A stretch of 64,000 nt of DNA from Planctomycetota bacterium (GTDB lineage Bacteria > Planctomycetota > UBA8742 > UBA2392), in contig JAMQHL010000024.1 in the NCBI GenBank assembly GCA_025993795.1, forward strand, positions 1 to 64,000. Reading direction: 5' to 3'. The translations under genes were made by a program, and so were the position numbers. Shown piece after piece: positions 42,413-52,221 of the stretch. Positions within the stretch are counted from its first letter, which is position 1; the number at the start of each line of letters is the position of its first letter. The notes under the pieces are model-generated. The model did no database searches, was not told where the DNA came from, and worked only from the letters and a program-made list of their open reading frames with translations.

Positions 42413-43543
42413 ATGTTTGTTGACGAACACACTATTACGGTGCGCGGCGGCCGCGGCGGCGACGGCCTCACAAACTTCCGGCATGAAGCGTTCGCACCCA
42501 AGGGCGGCCCCGACGGCGGCGACGGTGGCGACGGCGGCGACGTCATCTTCGTCGCAAGCCACCAGACGCACGGTCTGGGCCACTTGCAGCAGACGCACGA
42601 GATCAAGGCTGAGGACGGAACTTCCGGCAAGGGCAGCAACAAAGCCGGCCGCAACGGGCAGGACCGGATTGTCGAAGTGCCCGTCGGGACAATCGTCTAC
42701 TGGGTAAAGGCACCGGCGCCGCCCGCACCCAAAGAGCCGGACCCCGAAGACCTCGACATCGCCAACGCCCCCGAAGAGGCCTTTACCGAAGCAGGCGCCA
42801 GCGGCGAGGACTTCTACGAACCGGAGCCGTTGCAAGCCGAAGTCATCCAGCTTGCCGACATGGACCAGCCGGGCATGCGCGTCGTCATCGCCCGCGGCGG
42901 AAACGGCGGATTCGGCAACAAGCATTTCGCAACGGCCACAAACCAGTCGCCGCGCCAGTCCAATCCCGGCCGCCCGGGCGAAGAGAAACTGCTGCGGCTT
43001 GAGGTTAAGCTGATCGCCGACGTCGGGCTGGTCGGTTTGCCCAACGCGGGCAAGAGCACACTGCTGGCCCGCGTGTCACGCGCCAAACCCAAGATTGCCG
43101 CATACCCGTTCACCACCCTTGGCCCTCACATCGGCATCGTCGAGATGGGGCCGGCCCAGCGCTTCGTGATGGCAGACCTTCCCGGGTTGATCGAGGGCGC
43201 CGCCGCCGGAAAGGGGCTTGGCCACCAGTTCTTGCGGCATGTTGAGCGCACGCGATTGCTGCTGCACATGATCGACGTAAGCGACGGCGAGCCCCAACAG
43301 CTCAAACACGACCACGACGTGATCCTCGGTGAGCTGCAGGCGTTCAGCCCTTCGCTCGCAGCCAAGCCGCGAATCGTTGTTGCCACCAAAGCCGACATCC
43401 CCGGCGCCGACGAACGCGCCAGAGCGCTGGGAACCCTTCTGGGACAAGAAGTTACGTTGATCAGCGGCGTCTCGGGCAAGGGCGTGAAAGAGCTGCTTTG
43501 GGCCATTTATCACAAGCTGTACCCCACCACCCCGGAAGCCTGA
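42413..43543 (+). CDS. obg: Ribosome-assembly GTPase Obg, with an acidic insertion
   Basis: 376 residues. Obg binds GTP and helps mature the large ribosomal subunit. The Obg fold is seen in 'GGRGGDGLTNFR', 'KGGPDGGDGGDGGDVIF' and 'GNGGFGNKHF'; the G domain has GLPNAGKST (G1), the YPFTTL switch I region, DLPGLIEGAAAGKGLG (G3) and ATKAD (G4). About 48 residues, rich in Glu, Asp and Pro (from PAPPAPKEPDPEDLD to EPEPLQAEV), are inserted between VPVGTIVY and IQLADM where E. coli Obg has only a short turn. The acidic C-terminal extension of the E. coli protein is absent. Start ATG 42413 is set by the conserved MFVDE. Confidence 0.96.
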   Translation: MFVDEHTITVRGGRGGDGLTNFRHEAFAPKGGPDGGDGGDGGDVIFVASHQTHGLGHLQQTHEIKAEDGTSGKGSNKAGRNGQDRIVEVPVGTIVYWVKAPAPPAPKEPDPEDLDIANAPEEAFTEAGASGEDFYEPEPLQAEVIQLADMDQPGMRVVIARGGNGGFGNKHFATATNQSPRQSNPGRPGEEKLLRLEVKLIADVGLVGLPNAGKSTLLARVSRAKPKIAAYPFTTLGPHIGIVEMGPAQRFVMADLPGLIEGAAAGKGLGHQFLRHVERTRLLLHMIDVSDGEPQQLKHDHDVILGELQAFSPSLAAKPRIVVATKADIPGADERARALGTLLGQEVTLISGVSGKGVKELLWAIYHKLYPTTPEA

Positions 43544-43636
43544 AAAACGCCAGGCAAAGTTGTGGTAAAACCCGCAACGAATGCACCCGCACGTGCGTAT
43601 CACTGCAGGGCGCCATCTCGCCCCCAGGAGCACACG

Positions 43637-43786
43637 ATGCGCAACAGGAAACGCGGGCAAGGTCTGACGCTGGTGGCATTGGGCGCGCTGCTGCTGATCG
43701 GCGGCATCAGCGCATGGCTGCTGTTCAGTCCCAAGACTGAGCAGAAGAGGGTGGAGAAGCCCGTCATTCAACATCCCAGCCGCTAG
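43637..43786 (+). CDS. Small single-pass membrane protein
   Basis: 49 residues. The ATG is preceded by CAGGAGCACACG (GGAG, spacing 8). It has a basic N-terminus (MRNRKRGQG), one membrane helix (LTLVALGALLLIGGISAWLLF) and a charged C-terminal tail, so N-in/C-out topology is likely. It lies 93 bases after obg and 46 bases before the GspC-like gene, possibly in one transcript with the latter. Too short for family assignment; an accessory membrane subunit is a guess only. Confidence 0.6.
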   Translation: MRNRKRGQGLTLVALGALLLIGGISAWLLFSPKTEQKRVEKPVIQHPSR

Positions 43787-43832
43787 TTCGGGCCTCGAAT
43801 CAGTCTGGCTACGCAGCTATAAAAGGCGGTTC

Positions 43833-44954
<1,122 letters not shown>

Positions 44955-44977
44955 TCGCACCATTTCAGCTTTCACGC

Positions 44978-45004
44978 AACGCCGCGCCCAGCGCGGCGTT
45001 TCAC
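44978..45004 (+). terminator. Hairpin terminator between the GspC-like gene and its short paralogue
   Basis: AACGCCGCGC (44978-44987) pairs perfectly over 10 bp with GCGCGGCGTT (44991-45000) around CCA, followed by TCACTTT. It lies 23 bases after the GspC-like stop and just before the next start (45020), so read-through or partial attenuation may set the level of the second gene. Confidence 0.65.
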
Positions 45005-45019
45005 TTTCGGAGGCTGCAC

Positions 45020-45661
45020 ATGAACTCCCGCATCGTGAAACTGGCTGGATGGATGGCCGCTGCCATGGTTTCGGCCGCGACCGGCACCGGCATCTACGCC
45101 ATGGCTGCTGCAAATCGCAGTTCCCACGACAGCGTCACCCGGCAGCTTGCGTTGGCGCGCGCCACGCAACCCCGGGTCGAGTGGTCGCAGACGCAGCACA
45201 CGCAAGCAGCGGAGCTGCCTGTCGTGCAGACATCACCGATCGAGCGGCCCAGGCCGCCCGTGGTGACCGACAAGACCGAAGTCGTTGAGATCACGCCGCC
45301 CACCGATGCAGAGTTGCAGGCGCAACTGCAAGCCGATCTCAACCAGCGCTTTCCGCTGGTGATGATCGCCTGGAGTCAAGACGGCAGCCTGGAAGCCAGC
45401 GCGTTCATCAGCCACAACCGCCGCCATCTGCACTTGTGGAAGGAAAGCAGTCTGACCGAAGCAGGCGCGGATGCAATCGTGACCGCCATCGCGCGAGACC
45501 ACATCATGCTCGATGCCGCGATGCCCGGGCATGAAGGCAAGCGCTTTGACGTGAAGTTGACGCTGCCGGAAGCGCCGGCACTCTCGCGCGAGTGGGCAGC
45601 ACCAAACATGGACAACGTGCCGCTGCCCGGCACCGGCGGCAGCTACAAGCCGCCGAGGTAA
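45020..45661 (+). CDS. Shortened paralogue of the GspC-like protein, without PDZ domain
   Basis: 213 residues. An N-terminal hydrophobic segment (VKLAGWMAAAMVSAATGTGIYAM) anchors it or serves as signal; a disordered linker rich in Thr, Pro, Gln and Val follows. The C-terminal domain begins T-D-A-E-L-x-A-x-L-x-x-x-L-N-x-x-F, the same pattern as the upstream gene (TDDQLKAELEKWLNEQF), and its end (AMPGHEGKRFDVKLTLP) lines up with the VLFKGQSRNAKF...YFDVPLK region there. The PDZ domain is missing. The gene is preceded by TCGGAGGC, a good ribosome-binding site, and looks intact rather than decayed. Function inferred only from the paralogy. Confidence 0.7.
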   Translation: MNSRIVKLAGWMAAAMVSAATGTGIYAMAAANRSSHDSVTRQLALARATQPRVEWSQTQHTQAAELPVVQTSPIERPRPPVVTDKTEVVEITPPTDAELQAQLQADLNQRFPLVMIAWSQDGSLEASAFISHNRRHLHLWKESSLTEAGADAIVTAIARDHIMLDAAMPGHEGKRFDVKLTLPEAPALSREWAAPNMDNVPLPGTGGSYKPPR

Positions 45662-45775
45662 CGCCGCTCGTACGTACCGGAACGCGCATCTGCCCGGTAG
45701 GCTGTGTATCGCTTTGTGACTCGCGCCGTCGTCACAGGTGCCCGGCTGCCCGATTCATCCGCGGCATGTCCTTGC

Positions 45776-45809
45776 CGAAAGCAAACCACGCGCCCAATGG
45801 GCGCGTGGT
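45776..45809 (-). terminator. Terminator after pilT
   Basis: ACCACGCGCCC (45785-45795) pairs over 11 bp with GGGCGCGTGGT (45799-45809) around 3 bases. On the minus strand the stem is followed by TTGCTTTCGG, T-rich. It lies 20 bases beyond the pilT stop (45830). Confidence 0.75.
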
Positions 45810-45829
45810 CGTTGCTCAGGTTGGCATGG

Positions 45830-46978
45830 CTACGACGGGCGCATGGCTGCCGCTGCGCCGCCTGGCTGTCCGCCCAGGCCGCGGCCGGTACCGCCGGTGT
45901 TGCCGCCCTGCTGCAGCATGCGCTTCATCTGGTCGGTGTTGGTGCTGCGGCTCAGCGCCACTTCGCGCGTGATTTCGCCGTGCTGGTAAAGGTTGTACAG
46001 CCACTGGTTCATGGTGATCATGCCTTCGCGGCTGCCGGTTTCGAGAATGCTGTAAATCTGGTGGACTTCGCTTTCACGAATCTGGTTGCGTGCGGCAGCG
46101 TTGACCTTCAGGATTTCCATAGCCAGCACGCGGCCGCCCTTGGTGCGCGGCAGCAACTGCTGCGCCACCACGCCCAGCAGCACAAAGCTCAATTGCACGC
46201 GCGCCTGCTGCTGTTGGTTGGTCGGGAACACGTCCACAATGCGGTTGATGGTCTGTACCGCATCTGTGGTGTGCAGCGTGGCGAACACCAGGTGGCCCGT
46301 CTCGGCCATGGTCATGGCGGCTTCGATGGTTTCAAGGTCGCGCATTTCGCCGATCAGGATGACGTCCGGGTCCTGGCGCAGAATATGGCGCAGCGCGGGC
46401 GCGAAGCCGAGCGTGTCGTCACCGATCTGGCGCTGGTTGATGATGCTGCGCTCGTGGCGGTACAAGTACTCGATCGGGTCTTCGACGGTGATGATATGGC
46501 AGCTGTCGTTCTGGTTGATGTACTGGATCATCGCCGCCAGCGTGGTGCTCTTGCCGCTGCCGGTGGGGCCAGTGACGAGCAGCAGGCCCTTGTCGCTCAT
46601 GGCGAACTGCTTGGTGATCTGCGGCAGGCCCAACTCGTCAATCGTCGGGATCGTGCTGCGGATAACACGAATGGCCAGGCCGATGCTGCCGCGCTGCCAG
46701 TACACATTCAAACGATAGCGGCCGGCGCCGCGGCGACCGAATGACAAGTCAAGCTCGCGCTCGCCTTCAAGTTTTGCCATCTGCTTTTCGTCAAGCAGTT
46801 CCAGCGCAAGGCTGCGCGTGTCGGCGGGCATCAGCGGCTTGAAGCCTTCAATGGCGCGCAACTGGCCGTCGATGCGCAGCACGGGCGGCACGCCGACGGT
46901 CAAGTGAAGGTCGCTGACCTCGGCGCGGCGTGTGAACACCAGCAGGTCGTCAAGTCGAACAGTACTTTGGCCGGACAT
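45830..46978 (-). CDS. pilT: Type IV pilus retraction ATPase PilT
   Basis: 382 residues, the normal PilT length. The PAS-like N-terminal domain is followed by Walker A GPTGSGKST (137-145), the Asp box/Walker B region ILIGEMRDLET, and the His box (LHTTDAVQTINRI). The C-terminal 'NAAARNQIRE' corresponds to the A-I-R-N-L-I-R-E retraction motif of PilT, which separates it from GspE/PilB. A Gly/Ala-rich tail ends the protein. The ATG at 46978 follows AAGGAAG. It is last in a minus-strand set with the TPR lipoprotein and gspE. A retraction ATPase suggests real type IV pili or a dynamic pseudopilus, not only secretion. Confidence 0.95.
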   Translation of the reverse strand: MSGQSTVRLDDLLVFTRRAEVSDLHLTVGVPPVLRIDGQLRAIEGFKPLMPADTRSLALELLDEKQMAKLEGERELDLSFGRRGAGRYRLNVYWQRGSIGLAIRVIRSTIPTIDELGLPQITKQFAMSDKGLLLVTGPTGSGKSTTLAAMIQYINQNDSCHIITVEDPIEYLYRHERSIINQRQIGDDTLGFAPALRHILRQDPDVILIGEMRDLETIEAAMTMAETGHLVFATLHTTDAVQTINRIVDVFPTNQQQQARVQLSFVLLGVVAQQLLPRTKGGRVLAMEILKVNAAARNQIRESEVHQIYSILETGSREGMITMNQWLYNLYQHGEITREVALSRSTNTDQMKRMLQQGGNTGGTGRGLGGQPGGAAAAMRPS

Positions 46979-46993
46979 AGCTTCCTTCAGAAG

Positions 46994-47090
46994 CAATGAT
47001 CAATGGGCAATGATCAATGAACAATGGGGCACTTCTGCCTTTGGTTGTTCGCTATCGATTGCCAATTGCTCATTGCCAATTGCTCATTGA
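46994..47090. repeat. Large imperfect inverted repeat between gspE and pilT
   Basis: The left arm (46994-47027) is built from CAATGATCAATG and CAATGGGCAATG units; the right arm (about 47057-47090) from two TTGCCAATTGCTCA units, whose reverse complement closely matches the left arm. The RNA could form a long hairpin in the gspE-pilT spacer, decoupling the two genes. Bases are unusually AT-rich here. Similar CAAT-rich palindromic strings occur dispersed in other genomes; whether this is one copy of a genomic family cannot be told from one window. Confidence 0.6.
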
Positions 47091-47102
47091 CCGCACCGCG
47101 GC

Positions 47103-49010
47103 CTAATCTTCATAGAACAAGCTCACTGCCTCTTCCACCGTGGTCAAACCGTCAAGCAGCTTGAAGAAGCAGCTCTGGCGCATGTTACGCATGCCCATCT
47201 TCAGGCATTCATCTTCAAGCTCGCCCTCGGGGCGCTGTTCAAGAATCAACTCGCGCAGCGCCGGTGTCATGGTCATGTACTCATGCACCGCAAGCCGGCC
47301 CTTGTACCCCGACTGGTTGCAGAACGCGCAACCCTTGCCGCGGAACAGGTCGATATCGACGCTGGGCTGCCGGAAGCTCTGGGCAAGCTGGCGCTTCAGC
47401 GCATCGCTGGGCGTGTACTCTTCTTTGCACTTGGGGCAGATCATACGAATCAGCCGCTGACTGACGGCAGCCACGAGCGAGCTGGTAATCATGTAGCGCT
47501 CAAGGCCCATATCGGCCATACGCGTGACAGTCGCGACGGCGGTGTTTGTGTGGATGGTGCTGAACACCAAGTGACCGGTAAGCGCTGCGCGCACGGCAAT
47601 CTCAAGCGTTTCCTGGTCGCGCATCTCACCGATCATCACGACGTCAGGGTCCTGTCGCAGAATGCTGCGCAGTGCGGCGGCGAAGGTCATGCCGATGTTC
47701 GTGCGCACCTGCACCTGGTTGATGCCGGGCAACTGGTACTCGACCGGGTCTTCGACCGTGATGATGTTGATCTCGGGCGAGTACACATGCTTCAAGAACG
47801 AATACAGGGTGGTCGTCTTGCCTGAGCCCGTGGGGCCCGTCAGCAGAATGATGCCGTGCGGGCTTTGCAGCACGCGCTTCATTTCTTTCAGCGTCATCGG
47901 GTCGAAGCCCAGACCGTCCAGGTCCATGTTGGTGCTGGACTTGTCCAGAATTCGCATCACGATCTTTTCGCCGTGCACAACCGGCAGCGTGCTGACGCGC
48001 ATGTCAATCGCGCGGTCGCCCACCTTCAGTTTACAGCGGCCGTCCTGGGGCAGGCGGCGCTCGGCGATGTCGAGACTGCTGATAATCTTGATACGCGCCA
48101 CGACCGACTGGAACAGGCGCTTGGGCGGCGCGGTCACTTCGCGCAGCGCGCCGTCAATACGAAAGCGCACAGCCACTTCGCGCTCAAACGGCTCAAAGTG
48201 AATGTCGCTGGCCCTCTGCTTGACCGCTTCCATCAGCGTGGCGTTGACGTACTTGACTACGGGCGCGTTGCTGGCGGCGTCGATGGCGTCGCGGTCAAGG
48301 CCGCCTTCCATCTCGTCCATGTCCTCGATCAGTTCGGCGTCGACGCTTTTCAGGTCTTCGCCCATCTGGTCGAGGCTGTACTGCTGCGCGTAGTGCTTGT
48401 CGATCGCGTCGGCAATGGCGACGCGCGAAGCGATGTACACTTTCACGTTCTTGCCGGTGATCGACTTGATTGTGTCCACGGCGATCACGTCGGCCGGGTT
48501 GGCCATGGCCACGTGCAGCGTTTCGCTGTCGTCGTCCTGCTTCCAGCTCAGCAGGTTAAAGCGGCGGGCCTGGCGCTCAGGCACCATCAGCACGGCGTCG
48601 CCCTGGAACTGCAGGTTCTCGTCTGTCAGGTCAACCCAGTCCACGCCCAGGTTGATGGCGAGGTACTTGATCAGTTCGTTTTCTTCGACAAGGTTGGTGT
48701 CCACCAGCACGCGGCCAAGCTGCTTGCCGGTCTGGCGGTGGATCTTCAGCGCGTGCTCAAGCTGGTCTTCATCAATGATCTGGGCCTCAAGCAGCAACTC
48801 GCCCAGGCGTTTGCGGCCACTCCTGGAAGCCACGGGTGCCCTGCCCGGTGCCGCAGCACCAGGCCGACGCATAGAGCCACTTTGGCCGGGTACCACAGGG
48901 CCTGTCGGCGGCGGCCCGCCGTTCTGGCCTGCAACGGCAACGCTGCGGACGTAGCGGACCCCGGTTGTGTTCTTGCGGCTGTCTTTCGGGTTTTGCGGGA
49001 CGCCCGCCAT
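47103..49010 (-). CDS. gspE: Type II secretion / pilus assembly ATPase GspE/PilB
   Basis: 635 residues. CAGGAGACC precedes the ATG at 49010; the longer frame lacks a site. A disordered Pro/Gly/Arg-rich N-terminus (about 1-70) leads to an MshEN-type N1 domain (KRLGELLLEAQIIDEDQLEHAL, GKQLGRVLVD), then the ATPase core: Walker A GPTGSGKTT, VVMIGEMRDQET, HTNTAVATVTRM. The four zinc cysteines typical of GspE/PilB are seen in CPKCKEEY and CAFCNQSG. It powers pseudopilus or pilus polymerisation against the GspF/PilC platform at 8 kb. The missing retraction motif and the zinc cysteines separate it from PilT. Confidence 0.94.
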   Translation of the reverse strand: MAGVPQNPKDSRKNTTGVRYVRSVAVAGQNGGPPPTGPVVPGQSGSMRRPGAAAPGRAPVASRSGRKRLGELLLEAQIIDEDQLEHALKIHRQTGKQLGRVLVDTNLVEENELIKYLAINLGVDWVDLTDENLQFQGDAVLMVPERQARRFNLLSWKQDDDSETLHVAMANPADVIAVDTIKSITGKNVKVYIASRVAIADAIDKHYAQQYSLDQMGEDLKSVDAELIEDMDEMEGGLDRDAIDAASNAPVVKYVNATLMEAVKQRASDIHFEPFEREVAVRFRIDGALREVTAPPKRLFQSVVARIKIISSLDIAERRLPQDGRCKLKVGDRAIDMRVSTLPVVHGEKIVMRILDKSSTNMDLDGLGFDPMTLKEMKRVLQSPHGIILLTGPTGSGKTTTLYSFLKHVYSPEINIITVEDPVEYQLPGINQVQVRTNIGMTFAAALRSILRQDPDVVMIGEMRDQETLEIAVRAALTGHLVFSTIHTNTAVATVTRMADMGLERYMITSSLVAAVSQRLIRMICPKCKEEYTPSDALKRQLAQSFRQPSVDIDLFRGKGCAFCNQSGYKGRLAVHEYMTMTPALRELILEQRPEGELEDECLKMGMRNMRQSCFFKLLDGLTTVEEAVSLFYED

Positions 49011-49063
49011 GCACTGGTCTCCTGAGCCGGCAATGCCGGCAATTGCCCCCCGCCACAGCCTGC

Positions 49064-49831
49064 TTATCCCTTGTCGCTTTCGCCTTCGTTCTTCTTTGCG
49101 GCTTCTTCGCCTTTGTTCAGGGTGTCCCACATGGCCGAGGACGCCTGAACCTTGCATTGCATCTTGGCGCGCTCAAGCGCCGTGCGGGCCTTGGCCCACT
49201 CCTGCCGCACAAGGTGGCATTCCGCCTGGCGCAAGATGAAGCGTCCAAGCTGGACACGATCCACGCTTTCGTCCAGGTCGTTGCCAGCCGGGATTGCAGC
49301 CAGGTCAACTGCTGTGTCAGCATGCAGCAGGCCCTTGTCGTAGTTCTTGCGGGCCAGATACGCGCTGGACAGGTTGAAGTGCACGTACGGGTTGAACTGG
49401 TCGATCGCCAGCGAATCTTTCAGCGCCTTCAGCGCCTCATCGACCAACCCACCACGAATGTACGCCGCGCCCAGGTGCAGGTTGTACAGCGCCCGCGCCT
49501 CTGGCAGGTCCTTGTGCTCTTCCGACCAGCGCACCGCCATTTCGTAATGCTCGATCGCCTCCGGCACCAGGTTCAACTGGTCGTAGATCAAGGCAACATT
49601 GAAGTGCCCCTGCGCGAAGCGCGGCTCGTCGTCCAGCACTTCTTCCCACTTCTTGATCGCCTCGAAGTACATCGCATCGTCTTGCAGCGACAGTGCCTCA
49701 ATGTAGTCGCCTTCGCTGATGCTGAACTCTTCGCTGCCCTGTTTGATGTTCTTGGAGCTGCCACAGGCAGCCAGCATGCAACTGAGAGCCACGCCCCCAA
49801 GCACCATTCCAAGCTTTCCGGTCGCACTCAC
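49064..49831 (-). CDS. TPR lipoprotein, possible pilotin/PilF-like
   Basis: 255 residues from a GTG start (49831), preceded by GGGGGGTCGGA and opening a lipoprotein signal (KLGMVLGGVALSCMLAAC, lipobox L-A-A-C) about 18 residues in. The body is a series of tetratricopeptide repeats, visible as A-x-x-x-x-x-x-x-P-x-x-x-x-x-x-N-L patterns (EDAMYFEAIKKWEEVLDDEP, AIEHYEMAVRW, DEALKALKDSLAID, KGLLHADTAVDL). It is 53 bases upstream of gspE on the same strand, so it is probably co-transcribed. PilF/PilW-type TPR lipoproteins help secretin assembly; that role is inferred from context. The charged C-terminus is Glu/Lys-rich. Confidence 0.82.
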   Translation of the reverse strand: MSATGKLGMVLGGVALSCMLAACGSSKNIKQGSEEFSISEGDYIEALSLQDDAMYFEAIKKWEEVLDDEPRFAQGHFNVALIYDQLNLVPEAIEHYEMAVRWSEEHKDLPEARALYNLHLGAAYIRGGLVDEALKALKDSLAIDQFNPYVHFNLSSAYLARKNYDKGLLHADTAVDLAAIPAGNDLDESVDRVQLGRFILRQAECHLVRQEWAKARTALERAKMQCKVQASSAMWDTLNKGEEAAKKNEGESDKG

Positions 49832-49960
49832 TCCGACCCCCCAATTCTTTTCTATGGTTGCAGAAGTCCTGAGGTTAGTGCCCCAGGCGCAGCCCACAAG
49901 ATAGTCAGACCTGTAGATCACGGTCAAGCAACGCGCTGACCGCCCCCATTACCTTTTGTC

Positions 49961-51904
49961 CTATTCTGTCCCACGGCGCCGGCGTACCAGGGCCGCAAGT
50001 CCTGCCAACATCACCAGCAAAGCCAATGGCCAAGCCGGCCCGCCACGAGCCGTCAATTCGCAAGAATCGTCCTTATCTTCCGCAAACGGGTCATCCGGCA
50101 GTTTTTCGCGCAGCGTGATCGTGCCGCCATTGACCGGGCCACCCGTGACGCTGGCGCCGCTGTTGATGTCGCCGCTTGCGACACTGGCCTGGAAGCCGGG
50201 GTTCGGCGACGGAGGTGTGCCGCCGGTGAACGAGATGACAATTCTGAAGTCAGCGCTGGTGCTGGCCGTAATCGCGCTGCTGAGGGCGTTGAAATTGACA
50301 GTGATGACACTGCCTGCCACGCCCCAACCGGCACCGCCGTTGACAATCGAGCCCAAAGTGGTGCTGCCGCGGCGCAGGCTGATACTCTGGATCGTGGCGA
50401 TTGCGACGCCCGGTGTCGGGTGCAGCACGGTGATGTCTGCGCTGACGCTGGTTACGGTATAGGTTGAGCCACCGCCGGTTTCAGTGAGGCGGAACACAAG
50501 CGCCGTCGCCGAACTGCCGGGGCTGACGCTCTGCGAGCCGGGGTTGCCCGAGCCGACAGACAGCGTCACCGCCGCAGGGCCGGCAATCGACCCGCTGACC
50601 GCCCGCGTCTGCTGCGCAGCGCCCGTACTGTCGTGCGTGATGTTGCCGTTGTGGCTGCCGGTTGTGCCGGGGTTGTAGCGAACAAAGATGGGTGTGCTGT
50701 TCACCGTGCCGCCAGTTTGGGACAAGATGACTTGTGCACCAAAGCCCGCGCCGCTGGTCGTCGACACCTGGAAGTGCGTTGGCGCGTTGATCGTGATGTT
50801 TGCGGTCAGGTTCGCGCCCGAAACCGAGTAGCTCTGCTCGGCCGAAGGCACGCCAACGCCGGTGGTCGTGAACGCAGTGAGCGTGCCCACCAGCGAGATC
50901 GTCGGCGTGGGCGTGGCAGTCACGTTAAACGTAGCCGAGGTATCGCCGGTAAGGCCGGCAGACGCCGCAGTCAGTGTGTAGCCCGTACCGGCATTGTTCA
51001 GCGTGATGTCATCGAAGGACGCGAGTCCCGCCACACCCGCGCGAGAAAGCGTGCCACCCAGCGTGCTGCCGCCCGGGTTCGTACCGATTGCCAGAGTGAC
51101 GCTTGCTATGCTGGCGGTGTCGTTGCCGAACTGGTCACGGATTCTCACCGTGATAGACGGTGTGATCACCGCGCCCGTCTGCACGTTGCTGGGCTGTTGA
51201 ATGAAGAACAGGGCAGCGTCGGCAGCGGGCGTGATATCAAAACTGTTCGAATCTATCTGCGTCAGGCCGGTCGTCGTGAACCGCAGCGTCTTTGGGCCGA
51301 TCAGGTTGATGCTTAGGCCCGTGAAAGTTGCCACGCCAGCCGTTGCACCCTGGGTAGCTAGCCCGCTGAGTACCCCCGTACCGGATTGCAGGGCAACGTC
51401 CACGTTGGCCCCAAAGTTTGCGTCTGTGTTGCCGACGCCGTCCTGCGCCCGTACCTCAATGCCAGTGGCGCCATTGATGTTCGCGCCCGCGACGGTATTC
51501 GCAATCGTGGCGGGCACCGTAATCACAAGTCGGTCAGCGGTCACTGTGATTGCTGTGGTTGAACCGGTGGGCAGCAACCCATCATCAGCGTCAATCACAA
51601 CACTTCCGATTTCAGTCAGGGAAAGCCCGGTAAAAGCGGCCTCGCCCAATACGGCCAGCATGGAAACTGGGCCGTTCAGGGCACCCGGCCCGCTGCCAAT
51701 CGCAAGCGTCACATTCGCCGTGTAGCTGGTATCGACGGCAAAAGACATCGTGCTGTCCTGCGCCTGAACGGTGATGTTGAATGTCTCGTTGGCTTGGACT
51801 GACGTCGGTTGAACTGTAATGGTCAATGTGTCCGCAGTTTGTGCCGATGCTGACGTTGCGAAGGCCGTAAGCAAGACAGCGATCAATAGCCATGAAAATC
51901 GCAT
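49961..51904 (-). CDS. Secreted Ig-like protein with C-terminal sorting-type tail
   Basis: 647 residues, ATG preceded by GGAGGACTT. A Sec signal peptide (MRFSWLLIAVLLTAFATSASA) is followed by about six Thr/Val/Gly-rich Ig-like modules with recurring 'ITVRIRDQFGN' and 'LTLAIGxxPG' patterns, as in invasin/filamin-type domains. The C-terminus ends ...DDSCELTARGGPAWPLALLVMLAGLAALVRRRRGTE in three blocks: a Cys, then Gly-Gly-Pro, a 19-residue hydrophobic helix and four arginines, the pattern of MYXO-CTERM/PEP-CTERM-like protein-sorting signals. The protein is probably exported, anchored and later processed. A similar tail ends the protein at 56.3 kb. Confidence 0.85.
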   Translation of the reverse strand: MRFSWLLIAVLLTAFATSASAQTADTLTITVQPTSVQANETFNITVQAQDSTMSFAVDTSYTANVTLAIGSGPGALNGPVSMLAVLGEAAFTGLSLTEIGSVVIDADDGLLPTGSTTAITVTADRLVITVPATIANTVAGANINGATGIEVRAQDGVGNTDANFGANVDVALQSGTGVLSGLATQGATAGVATFTGLSINLIGPKTLRFTTTGLTQIDSNSFDITPAADAALFFIQQPSNVQTGAVITPSITVRIRDQFGNDTASIASVTLAIGTNPGGSTLGGTLSRAGVAGLASFDDITLNNAGTGYTLTAASAGLTGDTSATFNVTATPTPTISLVGTLTAFTTTGVGVPSAEQSYSVSGANLTANITINAPTHFQVSTTSGAGFGAQVILSQTGGTVNSTPIFVRYNPGTTGSHNGNITHDSTGAAQQTRAVSGSIAGPAAVTLSVGSGNPGSQSVSPGSSATALVFRLTETGGGSTYTVTSVSADITVLHPTPGVAIATIQSISLRRGSTTLGSIVNGGAGWGVAGSVITVNFNALSSAITASTSADFRIVISFTGGTPPSPNPGFQASVASGDINSGASVTGGPVNGGTITLREKLPDDPFAEDKDDSCELTARGGPAWPLALLVMLAGLAALVRRRRGTE

Positions 51905-52221
51905 ACTGAAGTCCTCCGGTGGCTTGCAGCCCCGACGCTGCGCCGGTTTCCACAATCTGCCCAAAGCGGCAGATTTCTGCCGCGAGTTTCCGCGGCAGCC
52001 ACTGCCGGTCAACTTTGCCAAAGTCCTGTGAGCCAAGCAGGCTAACGACAACCACAATTGAGCGCAAGCCTTTGCCGCAGCGTATGTTTCGAGTTTGCGA
52101 CAGGCCCCGTACCGGCCCCCGGCAATCACCTGTGGTCGGGCCGAGGCGGGACTCCCACGGCTCTGCGGGCGGGACGCCCGCACCACACACGGCATGCGGG
52201 GCTGTGGCATTTCGCCGGCGA
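51905..52221. other. Intergenic stretch with GC-rich palindromes
   Basis: No gene is supported in these 317 bases between the secreted-protein start and the lpxB stop (both minus). It holds two palindromic motifs: TGCGGGC/GCCCGCA around GGGAC (52164-52182), followed on the left by GGCGGGACTCCCACGG (about 52145-52160), and a GCGGCAGA/TCTGCCGC hairpin near 51968-51985. None has a T-run, so they are not clear terminators. They look like dispersed REP-type elements. Confidence 0.45.

Noticed and set aside
47856..49025. Open frame antisense to gspE
   Set aside because: A His/Val/Leu-rich shadow of the ATPase gene without a credible start or family features.
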